Below are positions 25,454-33,685 of a DNA stretch of 64,000 nt, piece after piece (position 1 is the stretch's first letter; every line of letters begins with the position of its first letter). The notes below the pieces were generated by a model. That model had not been told where the DNA came from, did not search any database, and saw only the letters and a program-made list of their open reading frames with translations. Source of the stretch: Pseudoalteromonas rubra (GTDB taxonomy: Bacteria > Pseudomonadota > Gammaproteobacteria > Enterobacterales > Alteromonadaceae); contig NZ_AHCD03000044.1 in assembly GCF_000238295.3 (NCBI RefSeq), positions 620,001 to 684,000 of the forward strand, in the 5' to 3' direction. Made by a program: the position numbers and the translations under genes.

Positions 25454-27772
25454 TTACAACTGATGGCGCAAATCAAAGCGGTCCAGCTGCATGACTTTGT
25501 GCCAGGCTTTAACAAAGTCCTCTGCAAACTTTTGCTGGGCGTTGTCATACGCATAGACTTCGGCCACGGCGCGCAACTCAGAGTTTGAGCCAAAGATTAA
25601 ATCGACGCTGGTGGCCGTAAAGCGTTGCTCGCCTGTGCTTCGGTCAATGCTCTCGTAGAGGCCCGCCTGACTGGTTTTCTGCCACTGATGAGACATGCTC
25701 AACAGGTTGACGAAAAAGTCGTTGCTCAGGGTGCCCACTTTATCGGTAAATACACCGTGTTGAGATCCTGAAGCATTGGCACCGAGTACACGCAGCCCGC
25801 CCAGCAGCACCGTCATTTCTGGTACAGTCAGGTTTAACTGATCGGCTTTATCGATCAGCATCTCGGTCGGCGAACGGTAGCTTGCGTTAACATCAAAATA
25901 GTTTCTGAAGGCATCCGCTTTTGGTTCAAGCAGTGTGAATGAGCCAACATCAGTTTGCGCCTGAGTCGCGTCGGTACGGCCAGGGGTAAAAGGCACAGAA
26001 ACGGTGATACCCGCATTCTTGGCTGCCTGCTCAACGGCTGCTGCACCTGCCAGGACAATCACATCAGCCATGGATACTTGCTTACTGCCACCCGCAGCAC
26101 GGTTGAAGCGAGCCTGAACTGCTTGTAGTTGATTCAAAACTGAGGACAGTTCGTCTGGGTTGTTAACTGGCCAGTCTTTTTGTGGCGCAAGCATAATTCG
26201 AGCACCGTTGGCGCCGCCACGCATATCTGAGACACGGAAGCTGGCAGCAGAGGCCCAGGCGGTGCGGATGAGCGCCGGTACGCTGATACCGGTTTTCAGA
26301 ATATCCAGCTTGATTGCTTTGGCATCAGCTTCATTAATTAACGCGTGGTCGACTGCCGGGACTGGGTCTTGCCAGATCAGTGCTTCGTCGGGTGCTGTAT
26401 TACCCAGATATCGAGTGCGTGGCCCCATATCGCGGTGTGTCAGCTTGTACCAGGCTTTGGCAAAGGCCAGGCGATATTCTTCCGGGTTCGCTAAAAAGCG
26501 TTCGGCAATTTTACGATACTCAGGGTCGTACTTGAGTGCCAGATCTGCGGTCGTCATAACTGGCGAATTGAATTTCCCTTTAACGTGCGCATCCGGCACT
26601 GAAGTGTGTAGTGCTTCGTCTGTTGGGATCCATTGAATCGCGCCGCCGGGACTGCGGGATTGCTGCCATTCAAAGTTCAACAGGTTTTGCAGATATAATG
26701 TAGTCCAGCGAGTTGGAGCCTGAGTCCAGGCGCCTTCCAGCCCACTGGTGACGGTGTCTTCTGAGTGGCCTTTGCCACATTTGTTTTTCCAGCCTAGCCC
26801 TTGCTCTTCAATAGCAGCACCACCAGGTTCTTTGCCAACGCATTTGCTGGCTTTGTGGGCTCCATGCATTTTACCGAAGGTGTGGCCACCAGCGATCAGC
26901 GCCACCGTTTCTTCGTCATTCATGGCCATGCGACCAAACGCGACGCGGATGTTTTTCGCTGAGCCTACCGGATCGGGCTTACCTTTGGGACCTTCCGGAT
27001 TGACGTAGATTAAGCCCATATGAGTGGCACCCAGCGGGCGCTGGAGTTTACCGTCTTTTTCTTCGCGATCACTGGCCAGCATTTCAACCTCCGGACCCCA
27101 GTAGACCAAATCAGGCTCCCAGTCATCCGTTCGGCCACCGGCAAACCCATAGGTTTTGAAGCCCATATTCTCAAGACCAACGGTGCCGGCCAGAATCATC
27201 AGGTCGCCCCAGGAGATTTGCTCTCCATATTTTTGCTTGAGTGGCCAAAGCAGGCGTTTTGCTTTATCGAGGTTGCCATTGTCAGGCCAACTGTTGAGTG
27301 GATCAAAGCGCATTTGTCCGCCATCACCGCCGCCGCGACCATCTAGTGTCCGGTAGGTACCAGAGCTGTGCCACGCCAGGCGAATAAACAAAGGCCCATA
27401 ATTGCCCCAATCCGCTGGCCACCAGTCTTGTGACGTTGTCAGTAATTCGTTCATATCATGCTTGAGCGCAGCTATATCTAACTGGTTAAATGCCTGAGCA
27501 TAATCAAAGTTTTCGCCGAGTGGGTTGGAGCGGCTGTCGTGATCACGCAGAGGCGACAGGTCAAGTTGGTCTGGCCACCAGAACTGGTTCGATTTGGCCA
27601 CGCCTGTGGGTACATGACCACTACCGACGGCGCCTTTTGGTTTACTGATTTCGCTATTAGAGTGGCTGGCTTGCTGAGCATCATTGTTGCTTGCGCAGGC
27701 GCTCAGACCCGTGATCGCAACACCCACCAATGCGGCCAGTGCTGACTTTTTAAACATCATCGTTGTTGTCAT
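25454..27772 (-). CDS. katG: Catalase-peroxidase KatG, predicted exported lipoprotein
   Basis: The protein has 772 residues and both halves of the duplicated KatG fold. The distal haem pocket is RLAWHSSGTYR with Arg131, Trp134 and His135. The adduct partners Tyr (LIYVNPEGP) and Met (FGRMAMNDEE) are present, and the proximal histidine is in LIAGGHTFGK. It destroys hydrogen peroxide by catalase and peroxidase action. Residues 1-26 form a signal peptide ending LSAC, a good lipobox with Cys26, so the enzyme should be exported and lipid-anchored. Most KatG are cytosolic; a periplasmic KatG2/KatP class exists. It lies 9 kb from the peroxide-producing LodA-like gene but is not in its operon. AAAGGTAA before the ATG supports the start. 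Confidence 0.95.
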   Translation of the reverse strand: MTTTMMFKKSALAALVGVAITGLSACASNNDAQQASHSNSEISKPKGAVGSGHVPTGVAKSNQFWWPDQLDLSPLRDHDSRSNPLGENFDYAQAFNQLDIAALKHDMNELLTTSQDWWPADWGNYGPLFIRLAWHSSGTYRTLDGRGGGDGGQMRFDPLNSWPDNGNLDKAKRLLWPLKQKYGEQISWGDLMILAGTVGLENMGFKTYGFAGGRTDDWEPDLVYWGPEVEMLASDREEKDGKLQRPLGATHMGLIYVNPEGPKGKPDPVGSAKNIRVAFGRMAMNDEETVALIAGGHTFGKMHGAHKASKCVGKEPGGAAIEEQGLGWKNKCGKGHSEDTVTSGLEGAWTQAPTRWTTLYLQNLLNFEWQQSRSPGGAIQWIPTDEALHTSVPDAHVKGKFNSPVMTTADLALKYDPEYRKIAERFLANPEEYRLAFAKAWYKLTHRDMGPRTRYLGNTAPDEALIWQDPVPAVDHALINEADAKAIKLDILKTGISVPALIRTAWASAASFRVSDMRGGANGARIMLAPQKDWPVNNPDELSSVLNQLQAVQARFNRAAGGSKQVSMADVIVLAGAAAVEQAAKNAGITVSVPFTPGRTDATQAQTDVGSFTLLEPKADAFRNYFDVNASYRSPTEMLIDKADQLNLTVPEMTVLLGGLRVLGANASGSQHGVFTDKVGTLSNDFFVNLLSMSHQWQKTSQAGLYESIDRSTGEQRFTATSVDLIFGSNSELRAVAEVYAYDNAQQKFAEDFVKAWHKVMQLDRFDLRHQL

Positions 27773-28250
27773 AAGGGTTACCTTTTTTCTTCAACATACC
27801 TGTCGACCAGCCAGATCTACCCGGTCGTCAGTGCATCTACTTAATTCTCTGAGAGTATAATTTTTTGTTTGCAAAATTGTTAATAGGATTTTTCGATGCC
27901 TGTATTCGTAAAAATCAATCATGGCTGAGGTAGATGCAGATAGAAGGGGGTAGGACGATTTTAGAGCGAGTTGTGAAAAACGAACGAGCGCAAAGTTGAT
28001 ACTCTTCATCGCAAGCCTGCTTGAGTGCATGTAATTTACTTGATAGGTTTTCTTTAAATCTGCATTGATGTGATTTTTATCTCAATGAGAGATATATGAG
28101 CCCATTGAGGCGGTGAGTGTATTAATGCTTAATAATATGCCTTTTAAGATGCAAGCCAGCTTACGTAATAATATAAATATATACCCTGATTAGCCTTTGC
28201 TTTTAGCTGAATCAGTGAATCATAAACACAATTTAAAGGAAGTTAAAATA
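27773..28250. other. Intergenic region upstream of katG and the divergent small-protein gene
   Basis: The 478 bases are A+T-rich and should contain the katG promoter and that of the rightward gene at 28251. A 79-codon frame on the minus strand (27791-28030) has no ribosome site and a composition unlike the neighbours; it is not called. No clear OxyR-type operator was identified by eye. Confidence 0.35.
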
Positions 28251-28703
28251 ATGAAATTATTCTTTACAGCTATGGCTGCGGCAACACTACTGGTTTCTAC
28301 ATTCAGTCGAGCTGAAGCGGTTACCGGGACTGAGTATCAAGCTGTTGTTGACACCGCATATACCTACTTCAATGGTGCAGCAAAGGGCGATCAGACATTG
28401 CTGGCACAAGCGTTTGATTTAGAGTTTGGCCATATCAAAATGATCCGGGTAGACAAAGAAACGCAGCAAGAAACGGTCAGGGTGATTTCACTTAAGGAGT
28501 TTGCTGGTTATTTTAAGGAGGCCACAAAGGATAAATGGGAAGCCAATATTTTATCTGTTGATATCGTAGATGATAAAATGGCGATGGTTAAACTGGATTT
28601 TCACACCCCGAAAACACACTACATAGACTATTTAGTGATGTATAAACGTCAAAATGCGTGGCGTATTGTGACTAAAACCTTTGTCGCCAAAAGCAAATTG
28701 TAG
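28251..28703 (+). CDS. Exported NTF2-like/lumazine-binding-like family protein
   Basis: The protein has 150 residues with a signal peptide (cleavage near SRAEA, residue 23). The mature part matches the NTF2-like small fold annotated as Lumazine_bd_2: helix YQAVVDTAYTYFNGAAKGD, then LLAQAFDLEFGHIKMI, ISLKEFAGYFKE, and strands MAMVKLDFHTPKTHYIDYLVMYKRQNAWRIVTKTF. Members are usually uncharacterised secreted or periplasmic proteins. The frame is open from 28197, but the ATG at 28251 has AAAGGAAG upstream and starts the signal peptide, so it is preferred. The next gene follows 18 bases downstream. Confidence 0.8.
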   Translation: MKLFFTAMAAATLLVSTFSRAEAVTGTEYQAVVDTAYTYFNGAAKGDQTLLAQAFDLEFGHIKMIRVDKETQQETVRVISLKEFAGYFKEATKDKWEANILSVDIVDDKMAMVKLDFHTPKTHYIDYLVMYKRQNAWRIVTKTFVAKSKL

Positions 28704-28721
28704 GGCAGTAAGCGTTTTTGA

Positions 28722-28955
28722 ATGACGAATCAGCAAAGAAAACACATTATCCTCAGTGCGATTAAGCGCGCGGAATGTGCAGATATTCATGATGTGCTAC
28801 GCATTGCCGGAGAAGAAATCGAGTGCCTGGAAGCTGTCCCTTTTGGCTCAAGAAATGAAATCATGCGGATCTGTGAAGATATTGCGGATGGGGTGATAGA
28901 TGGCAGTGAGTCGATTAAAAGGGTAATGACGTTTTTAAACTCTATACCAGATTAA
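28722..28955 (+). CDS. Small acidic hypothetical protein
   Basis: This 77-residue protein has no signal peptide. It is likely all-helical (QRKHIILSAIKRAECADIHDVLRIAGEEIECLEAV, then RNEIMRICEDIADGVIDG). The family was not recognised. It sits 18 bases after the NTF2-like gene and probably shares its transcript. The acidic and helical composition supports a real gene, though the ribosome site is weak. Confidence 0.55.
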   Translation: MTNQQRKHIILSAIKRAECADIHDVLRIAGEEIECLEAVPFGSRNEIMRICEDIADGVIDGSESIKRVMTFLNSIPD

Positions 28956-29056
28956 TGCGCTTTTCTCCGCTTCCAGGATGCCGTTGTGCTTCGGAATGAC
29001 GAGCGCCAGATGAGTTCATCGGAGGCTGCACAGAGTTATACAACATTGGGGGGGCT

Positions 29057-29413
29057 ATGGATTATCTGGCCATATTATTGATACGATTTTATCAACGCTT
29101 TCTTTCTCCGTATAAAGGGTTTCGGTGCGCTCATGCCGTTGTGCATCAGGGCACAAGCTGTTCACAGGCTGTATTGGACATTGTAAAAAAGGACGGTGCT
29201 TGGCAGGGATACCAGCAGATAAAGTCCCGGATGCATGCTTGTGAACAGGCGTATATCACCCTCCAACAGTCAGATAACCAAGACAAACGGAAAAACAAAG
29301 AGAGTCGTTGCGATTGCGGCGACCCATGCGTAGGCTGTGATATCGCCAGTTGCGGCGGGAAGGGAAAAAGCTGCGATGTGTCAGACTTGTCTTGCAATTG
29401 CTGGCCTTTCTAA
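29057..29413 (+). CDS. YidD-like membrane protein insertion factor with a cysteine-rich tail
   Basis: The protein has 118 residues. The first 70 follow YidD: LLIRFYQRFLSPYKGFRCAHAV, GTSCSQAVLDIVKKDG and IKSRMHACEQAY, with the RFYQRFLSP helix and Cys motif. YidD is a small amphipathic inner-membrane-associated protein that helps YidC insert proteins. Unlike the usual YidD gene it is not beside rnpA and yidC, so it is a second or detached copy. The last 35 residues hold nine cysteines (CDCGDPCVGCDIASC, then KSCDVSDLSCNCWPF), which suggests metal or Fe-S binding or many disulfides. The stop is 17 bases from the convergent speE-like gene. Confidence 0.75.
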   Translation: MDYLAILLIRFYQRFLSPYKGFRCAHAVVHQGTSCSQAVLDIVKKDGAWQGYQQIKSRMHACEQAYITLQQSDNQDKRKNKESRCDCGDPCVGCDIASCGGKGKSCDVSDLSCNCWPF

Positions 29414-29430
29414 GCGATCGTAAGCGCGAC

Positions 29431-30945
29431 TCAGTTCCAGTATTTCCAGCCGTCCAGGTAGTAGTAGAGCACATGCGGCTGATCCAGGCTGCTGACTTTG
29501 CTGTTGGTGTTATGCATATCAGCCGGAAAAGTCATTAGCAGGGGCTCAATGTTTGGATCATAAAAACGTGTGGCAGGTAAAGCTTGATGCTGTATGGGGC
29601 ACTTCGCTTTACATGCCATCACAAAGCCCCAGTTGCCAAATGAAGGGATGTCAGCGTGATAGGGTGTAACTGAGTGAAAGCCCGCTGCTGCTGCCGTGTT
29701 GTGAATAGACCAGAACGCTTCCTTGGCAAAGTAGGGGCTGGTCGCCTGAGTAACCATGATCCCCTGCGTATTCAGTCTGTGTTTTACCAGGGTATAAAAC
29801 TGTTTGCTATAGAGTCTTGAAAGGCTGATAGTTTTTGGATCAGGTAAATCCACCACAATCAGGTCGTACTTATGGCGGGTGTCTGTCAGATAAACAAAGG
29901 CATCCTGATTGAGTACCCGGACTTTAGGGTTCAGTAAAGCATCCTGATTGAGCTTTTTTAGGTGGACATTGCTGCGCGCCAATTCAGCGACGGCCGGATC
30001 CAGGTCAACCAGAGTAATGGCTTCTATATGTGGATATTTGAGTAACTCCCTGGCTGCCAGACCGTCTCCCCCGCCTAAGATCAAGACTTGTCGCGTATCC
30101 GTTTGCCGCTGCAATGGCAGGTGTATGAGAGATTCATGATAGCGGTACTCATCAATGGCAGAAAACTGTAACCCGCCGTTTAAATACAGCCGTAAGTCGT
30201 CTTTATTTTTGGTCATGATCAACTGCTGATAGTGTGATTGCTCGCTATGAACAATACGGTCTTCAAAAACCGTCTCGTTCCAGTGGTGGTTAAGCGCTTT
30301 ACTGAATAGCATGAGTCCCGCAAGTGTTGATAACACCAGGACCAGAAAGAGCCTTAACAGATGAGCCTGTGTCTTTGGAAACTGATCGTAAAAATACCAC
30401 AGCAAGGACAAAGCGATAGATAGGTTAATCAGACCAAACAGCAATGAAGTTTTAAACACACCAAGCCAGGGCAAAAGCGCTAATGGAAATACCAAAGTGG
30501 CAATGAGCGCGCCCAGATAATCAATAGACAGCACATTGGCAAGGTTGACCTTCAATGTGTAGTGCTTTTCCATTAACCGCGATAGTAGCGGGATCTCAAG
30601 ACCAACAAAAACACCAATCAGGGCAGTCAGCACAATCGACATACTCTGAAAATGCCAGCCCTGAGCGTAGCAAAAATACAGCAGCGGGACTGAGCTGCCA
30701 CCAATCAGCGCGAGCATCAGCTCGTAAACGATAAACTGTGCCAGTAATGTGTTGTCATTTACCCATTTAGACAGATATGAGCCCACGCCCATAAAGGCCA
30801 TATACACGCCAATGGTAATGGAAAACTGCGTGACACTGTCGCCAAGAAAATAAGCACCTGTGGTAGCTATCAGCAGCTCATAGACAATCGAGCACAAGCC
30901 TGCAATAAAGATACTAAATAGCAGGATATGACTTTCTCTCAGCAC
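29431..30945 (-). CDS. Membrane spermidine-synthase-like aminopropyltransferase
   Basis: The protein has 504 residues. The first 210 or so hold about seven transmembrane helices; the C-terminal part is a Rossmann methyltransferase-like domain of the spermidine synthase family, with QVLILGGGDGLAARELLKYP, the acidic strand end AITLVDLDPAVAELAR, NQDAFVYL and DLIVVDLPDPKT. Such membrane-fused members occur widely and often group with DUF350 genes; their product is uncertain. The start is GTG directly after the TAA of the upstream gene, so translation is coupled. It is the last gene of a three-gene leftward operon. Confidence 0.85.
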   Translation of the reverse strand: MLRESHILLFSIFIAGLCSIVYELLIATTGAYFLGDSVTQFSITIGVYMAFMGVGSYLSKWVNDNTLLAQFIVYELMLALIGGSSVPLLYFCYAQGWHFQSMSIVLTALIGVFVGLEIPLLSRLMEKHYTLKVNLANVLSIDYLGALIATLVFPLALLPWLGVFKTSLLFGLINLSIALSLLWYFYDQFPKTQAHLLRLFLVLVLSTLAGLMLFSKALNHHWNETVFEDRIVHSEQSHYQQLIMTKNKDDLRLYLNGGLQFSAIDEYRYHESLIHLPLQRQTDTRQVLILGGGDGLAARELLKYPHIEAITLVDLDPAVAELARSNVHLKKLNQDALLNPKVRVLNQDAFVYLTDTRHKYDLIVVDLPDPKTISLSRLYSKQFYTLVKHRLNTQGIMVTQATSPYFAKEAFWSIHNTAAAAGFHSVTPYHADIPSFGNWGFVMACKAKCPIQHQALPATRFYDPNIEPLLMTFPADMHNTNSKVSSLDQPHVLYYYLDGWKYWN

Positions 30946-31764
30946 TTATTTACCACCCCGACCACTGCCACCACGGTGATTTGCGCCAGACATACTTTGT
31001 TGGCGTATGCTGCGATCAACCGTCATATGTGACTTACCATAGGCATAACTGACGTAATTAATGTCATCGTCATTTTTATACGCCCAGCTGAACAGCAAGG
31101 CAAATAGCCCGAGAGAGAAACACCAAGCGTACAAAGGAACACGTGAGGGGCGGGCTTGATCGCCAAATGGATTGTGACCATAGGGCTTTTTGTTATAGGT
31201 TGTTTTGCCAGACAGCGGCTTATCTACTTCATAGCGGTTGCCCAGCACTGCAAAGCACAAGAAAGCCACAATGAGTGCGACATATAAGAGCGGTTTTAGT
31301 ACACTGGCATCTCCCCGCACAGGCACAACACGAAAATAGTAGCGTGTGTTATTCAGCTTTTGATTGTTGCTACTTTGATCAGTCAAATACAGCTGATACT
31401 TGCCTTTTTTCGCAAACCGAATTGCAAAGGAGGCTTTAGTTTTACGCTCGGTCCAGTTGCCTTCTGAGTCTCTGCCGGACTCTGACCACAGGTCATCCTG
31501 ATAACTGAACAGGTAAGTGCCATCAGCCTGATAGACTTCCATATCCATGGCTTTCCAGGAGTTCATTTTCATTGTGCCTTTGAGTTCAAAACGCATCATC
31601 TGGCCGTCTTGCGGTACTTCAAAATGATAGGCGATATCTTTGTTTGAGAATTCCGTACTCTTAGCATATGGCACTTTCGCAACAGGCCCTTTTAATATGG
31701 TTTGGCCAAAAAGGCACAAAATTACCATCACTAAAGCTAGGAAAAAGGTTTTTATCACACTCAT
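30946..31764 (-). CDS. Membrane-anchored protein of the DUF350/speE operon
   Basis: The protein has 272 residues. It has a signal anchor (TFFLALVMVILCLFGQTI), then an exposed beta-rich domain (about 40-150, RFELKGTMKMNSWKAMDMEVYQ), then two transmembrane helices (about 158-178 and 212-230), and a Gly/Arg-rich tail. The family is not one I can name with certainty; DUF4178-type operons carry proteins of this kind. It lies 12 bases after the DUF350 gene and touches the speE-like gene. The exposed domain suggests sensing or binding at the periplasmic face, as inference. Confidence 0.75.
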   Translation of the reverse strand: MSVIKTFFLALVMVILCLFGQTILKGPVAKVPYAKSTEFSNKDIAYHFEVPQDGQMMRFELKGTMKMNSWKAMDMEVYQADGTYLFSYQDDLWSESGRDSEGNWTERKTKASFAIRFAKKGKYQLYLTDQSSNNQKLNNTRYYFRVVPVRGDASVLKPLLYVALIVAFLCFAVLGNRYEVDKPLSGKTTYNKKPYGHNPFGDQARPSRVPLYAWCFSLGLFALLFSWAYKNDDDINYVSYAYGKSHMTVDRSIRQQSMSGANHRGGSGRGGK

Positions 31765-31776
31765 AAACTGTCCTTT

Positions 31777-32601
31777 TTACAGTGTGTAGAAAATGGTCAG
31801 TGCAACTGACACAGCCACGCTACCCTCAATGAGAGAAACCGCAGTGTTGCCTTCTGCGATAGCTTTGTTAACCCTCACGCCAGGCATCAGCACCAAGTCA
31901 GTCAGCAAACGTACAACGGGCAGTAATACCAGTGCAATTAATGCGTCGACGAAAAATAAAGTAATGCTCTGTGACCAGCTTTCTAACCCTCCGCGCAGTG
32001 CGTGGAATAAGATAATACCAGTGGCAATCTTGGTTGCGGCAAAGCTGAAGGCAGCAGCCATATTGTGCTTTTTCAGCTCATGTTGCAGATCAAAATGCGT
32101 CAGCGCATCATACAGTTTACTTGCGATAAGCAGGACTAACTGAGCAAGCAGATAAAACACGATGGCGGAGGTGAAATTGCCCTCTCCCATCAGAGCCCCG
32201 GCGACAATAAGGCCTGCACTGATGTAACTGGCAAATTGTGCAACGCCAACCCCTAAATTCTGATGCGTGATGATTTGCTCTTTATTGCAAAACCTGGGAA
32301 GTAACAACTTGTCGTTGATCACTCGGGTGATTAGCAATAACCCCAGCCCTGTGAATGCGTAGAGGCTCACATTGATGAGGTCGGTAAGCAGGCCTTTGCT
32401 CGGTCCCTGAAGAACCGCCACATACATCATGGTGACTGCGATTAAGAAACCACTGATAGATACTGCCAAAGCCTGGTTCTTGTTTTGTTGAATTTCAGTA
32501 AAAGTGTCGTACGAGGTGGTGGCGTTATAGAGAAATTTAGCAATAAATATAACCACCAGAAAAAGCCCGAGATAGCTTAACTCCGCCTGAGGAAAGTCCA
32601 T
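31777..32601 (-). CDS. DUF350 membrane protein (tandem domain)
   Basis: The protein has 274 residues and about eight transmembrane helices. It shows two copies of the DUF350 pattern, each with polar residues in a GNxAVSLxxG-like helix; the second is seen as EGNTAVSLIEGSVAVSVAL near the end, and the first as NQALAVSISGFLIAVTM. DUF350 proteins (YjfL) are small inner-membrane proteins that occur with spermidine-synthase-like and DUF4178 proteins. First gene of the operon 32601 to 29431, so the promoter lies in the divergent gap 32602-32838. Confidence 0.85.
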   Translation of the reverse strand: MDFPQAELSYLGLFLVVIFIAKFLYNATTSYDTFTEIQQNKNQALAVSISGFLIAVTMMYVAVLQGPSKGLLTDLINVSLYAFTGLGLLLITRVINDKLLLPRFCNKEQIITHQNLGVGVAQFASYISAGLIVAGALMGEGNFTSAIVFYLLAQLVLLIASKLYDALTHFDLQHELKKHNMAAAFSFAATKIATGIILFHALRGGLESWSQSITLFFVDALIALVLLPVVRLLTDLVLMPGVRVNKAIAEGNTAVSLIEGSVAVSVALTIFYTL

Positions 32602-32838
32602 GTTTGTTTCCGTATTTTATCCATGAAGATTTGGACGGACGATTTTAACACAGAAAAAAAGCAAGTAAATTTCTTAATATTTTACGATTTAATAGAGAAC
32701 GTTCCTAATTTGTGTGATGATTAGCGTAGGCCATTTTGTCGGGTGCTACAGCAAAGAGGGCAGTTTTATCACCCTTTCTACAGACAGCGAAGAACGATTA
32801 ATATTCTTTTACAATAATAAAAAAGGAGAGTTGTCTCA

Positions 32839-33477
32839 ATGGAACTACTTCACTATTTAAACGAGCGCTTTATTACCAAAAGTACCTTGCTCGCACAAAC
32901 CAGGGCTACGCCACAAATATTACAAGCGCTTCAGGAAAAAGGGTTAATGCCGCAGTGCTCATACCGCATTGTACTGAACATACAGTGTGACTCATTTTTT
33001 GGTGAGCACAATGAAGACCAGGCGCTTGAATATTATGCAAAAGGTTATACTGCCTGGTTTGGGTGTGTATCTGCACTCAGTGAGGAAAGCGATGCTTATG
33101 CGCTGTTTTCACAGCGCTATAAAAATGCACTAGAACAGTTAAAAAACGCCGGTCATGTATTACACAGCCGGCAATTAAATGACGATCTTGATGCGCATAT
33201 AGAGCAGGAGTGGCAACATTTCCTCTATGGAACTTATGGATTATGCACTCATTCTGGTTTGCCAGAGGATATTGCCGCCAAGGAGTTAGCAATCCTCGAA
33301 ATTAATCAGCTCATTGAACAAGAAACACTTCAGCCGACTCAATTAAAACAGCTGGAGAGCGCTGTTAACCTGCTGGACTCAGTCAGTGCTTTATTTGCAC
33401 CTCATGAAAGGCAAAGAAGCTCACGCCACCGTTTAGTGGATGAAGTGCGTCGTCAATATAACTTGTCAGCACAATAG
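32839..33477 (+). CDS. DUF6058-like protein
   Basis: The protein has 212 residues, is soluble and helical. Its N-terminal HTH-like pattern (LLAQTRATPQILQALQEKGLMPQCSYRIVL) and the following FFGEHNEDQALEYYAKGYTAWF agree with the DUF6058 family, which is often labelled as related to natural-product biosynthesis; a biochemical role is not known. The match is from memory and moderate. It is a single gene, divergent from the DUF350 operon. AAGGAGAG lies eight bases before the ATG, a very strong ribosome site. Confidence 0.65.
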   Translation: MELLHYLNERFITKSTLLAQTRATPQILQALQEKGLMPQCSYRIVLNIQCDSFFGEHNEDQALEYYAKGYTAWFGCVSALSEESDAYALFSQRYKNALEQLKNAGHVLHSRQLNDDLDAHIEQEWQHFLYGTYGLCTHSGLPEDIAAKELAILEINQLIEQETLQPTQLKQLESAVNLLDSVSALFAPHERQRSSRHRLVDEVRRQYNLSAQ

Positions 33478-33650
33478 TTGGATACTGAGAAGCGCTCTAT
33501 CACGAGTCCAAATTATATCACTTTGGACTTGCAAGTGGATGCTTACCAGGGAGAATCTAAGGGTTATATAGCCATACTAAAGACACGGTTTTATCAACGC
33601 ATTGTGCTGCATAAAAGGGGAACGGTGTGTTTATGCCGCTGTCCTTGAGG

Positions 33651-33676
33651 AAAAAGCCACCTGCATGGCGGGTGGC
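33651..33676 (-). terminator. Intrinsic terminator of the S9 peptidase gene
   Basis: On the minus strand GCCACC pairs with GGTGGC around a short loop, followed by TTTTT. It lies 10 bases after the stop of the gene at 33686-35740. Confidence 0.75.
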
Positions 33677-33685
33677 CGCTAAGAT

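Noticed and set aside
27791..28030. 79-codon ORF on the minus strand upstream of katG
   Set aside because: No ribosome site; it lies in the expected katG promoter region and its composition is not like a protein.
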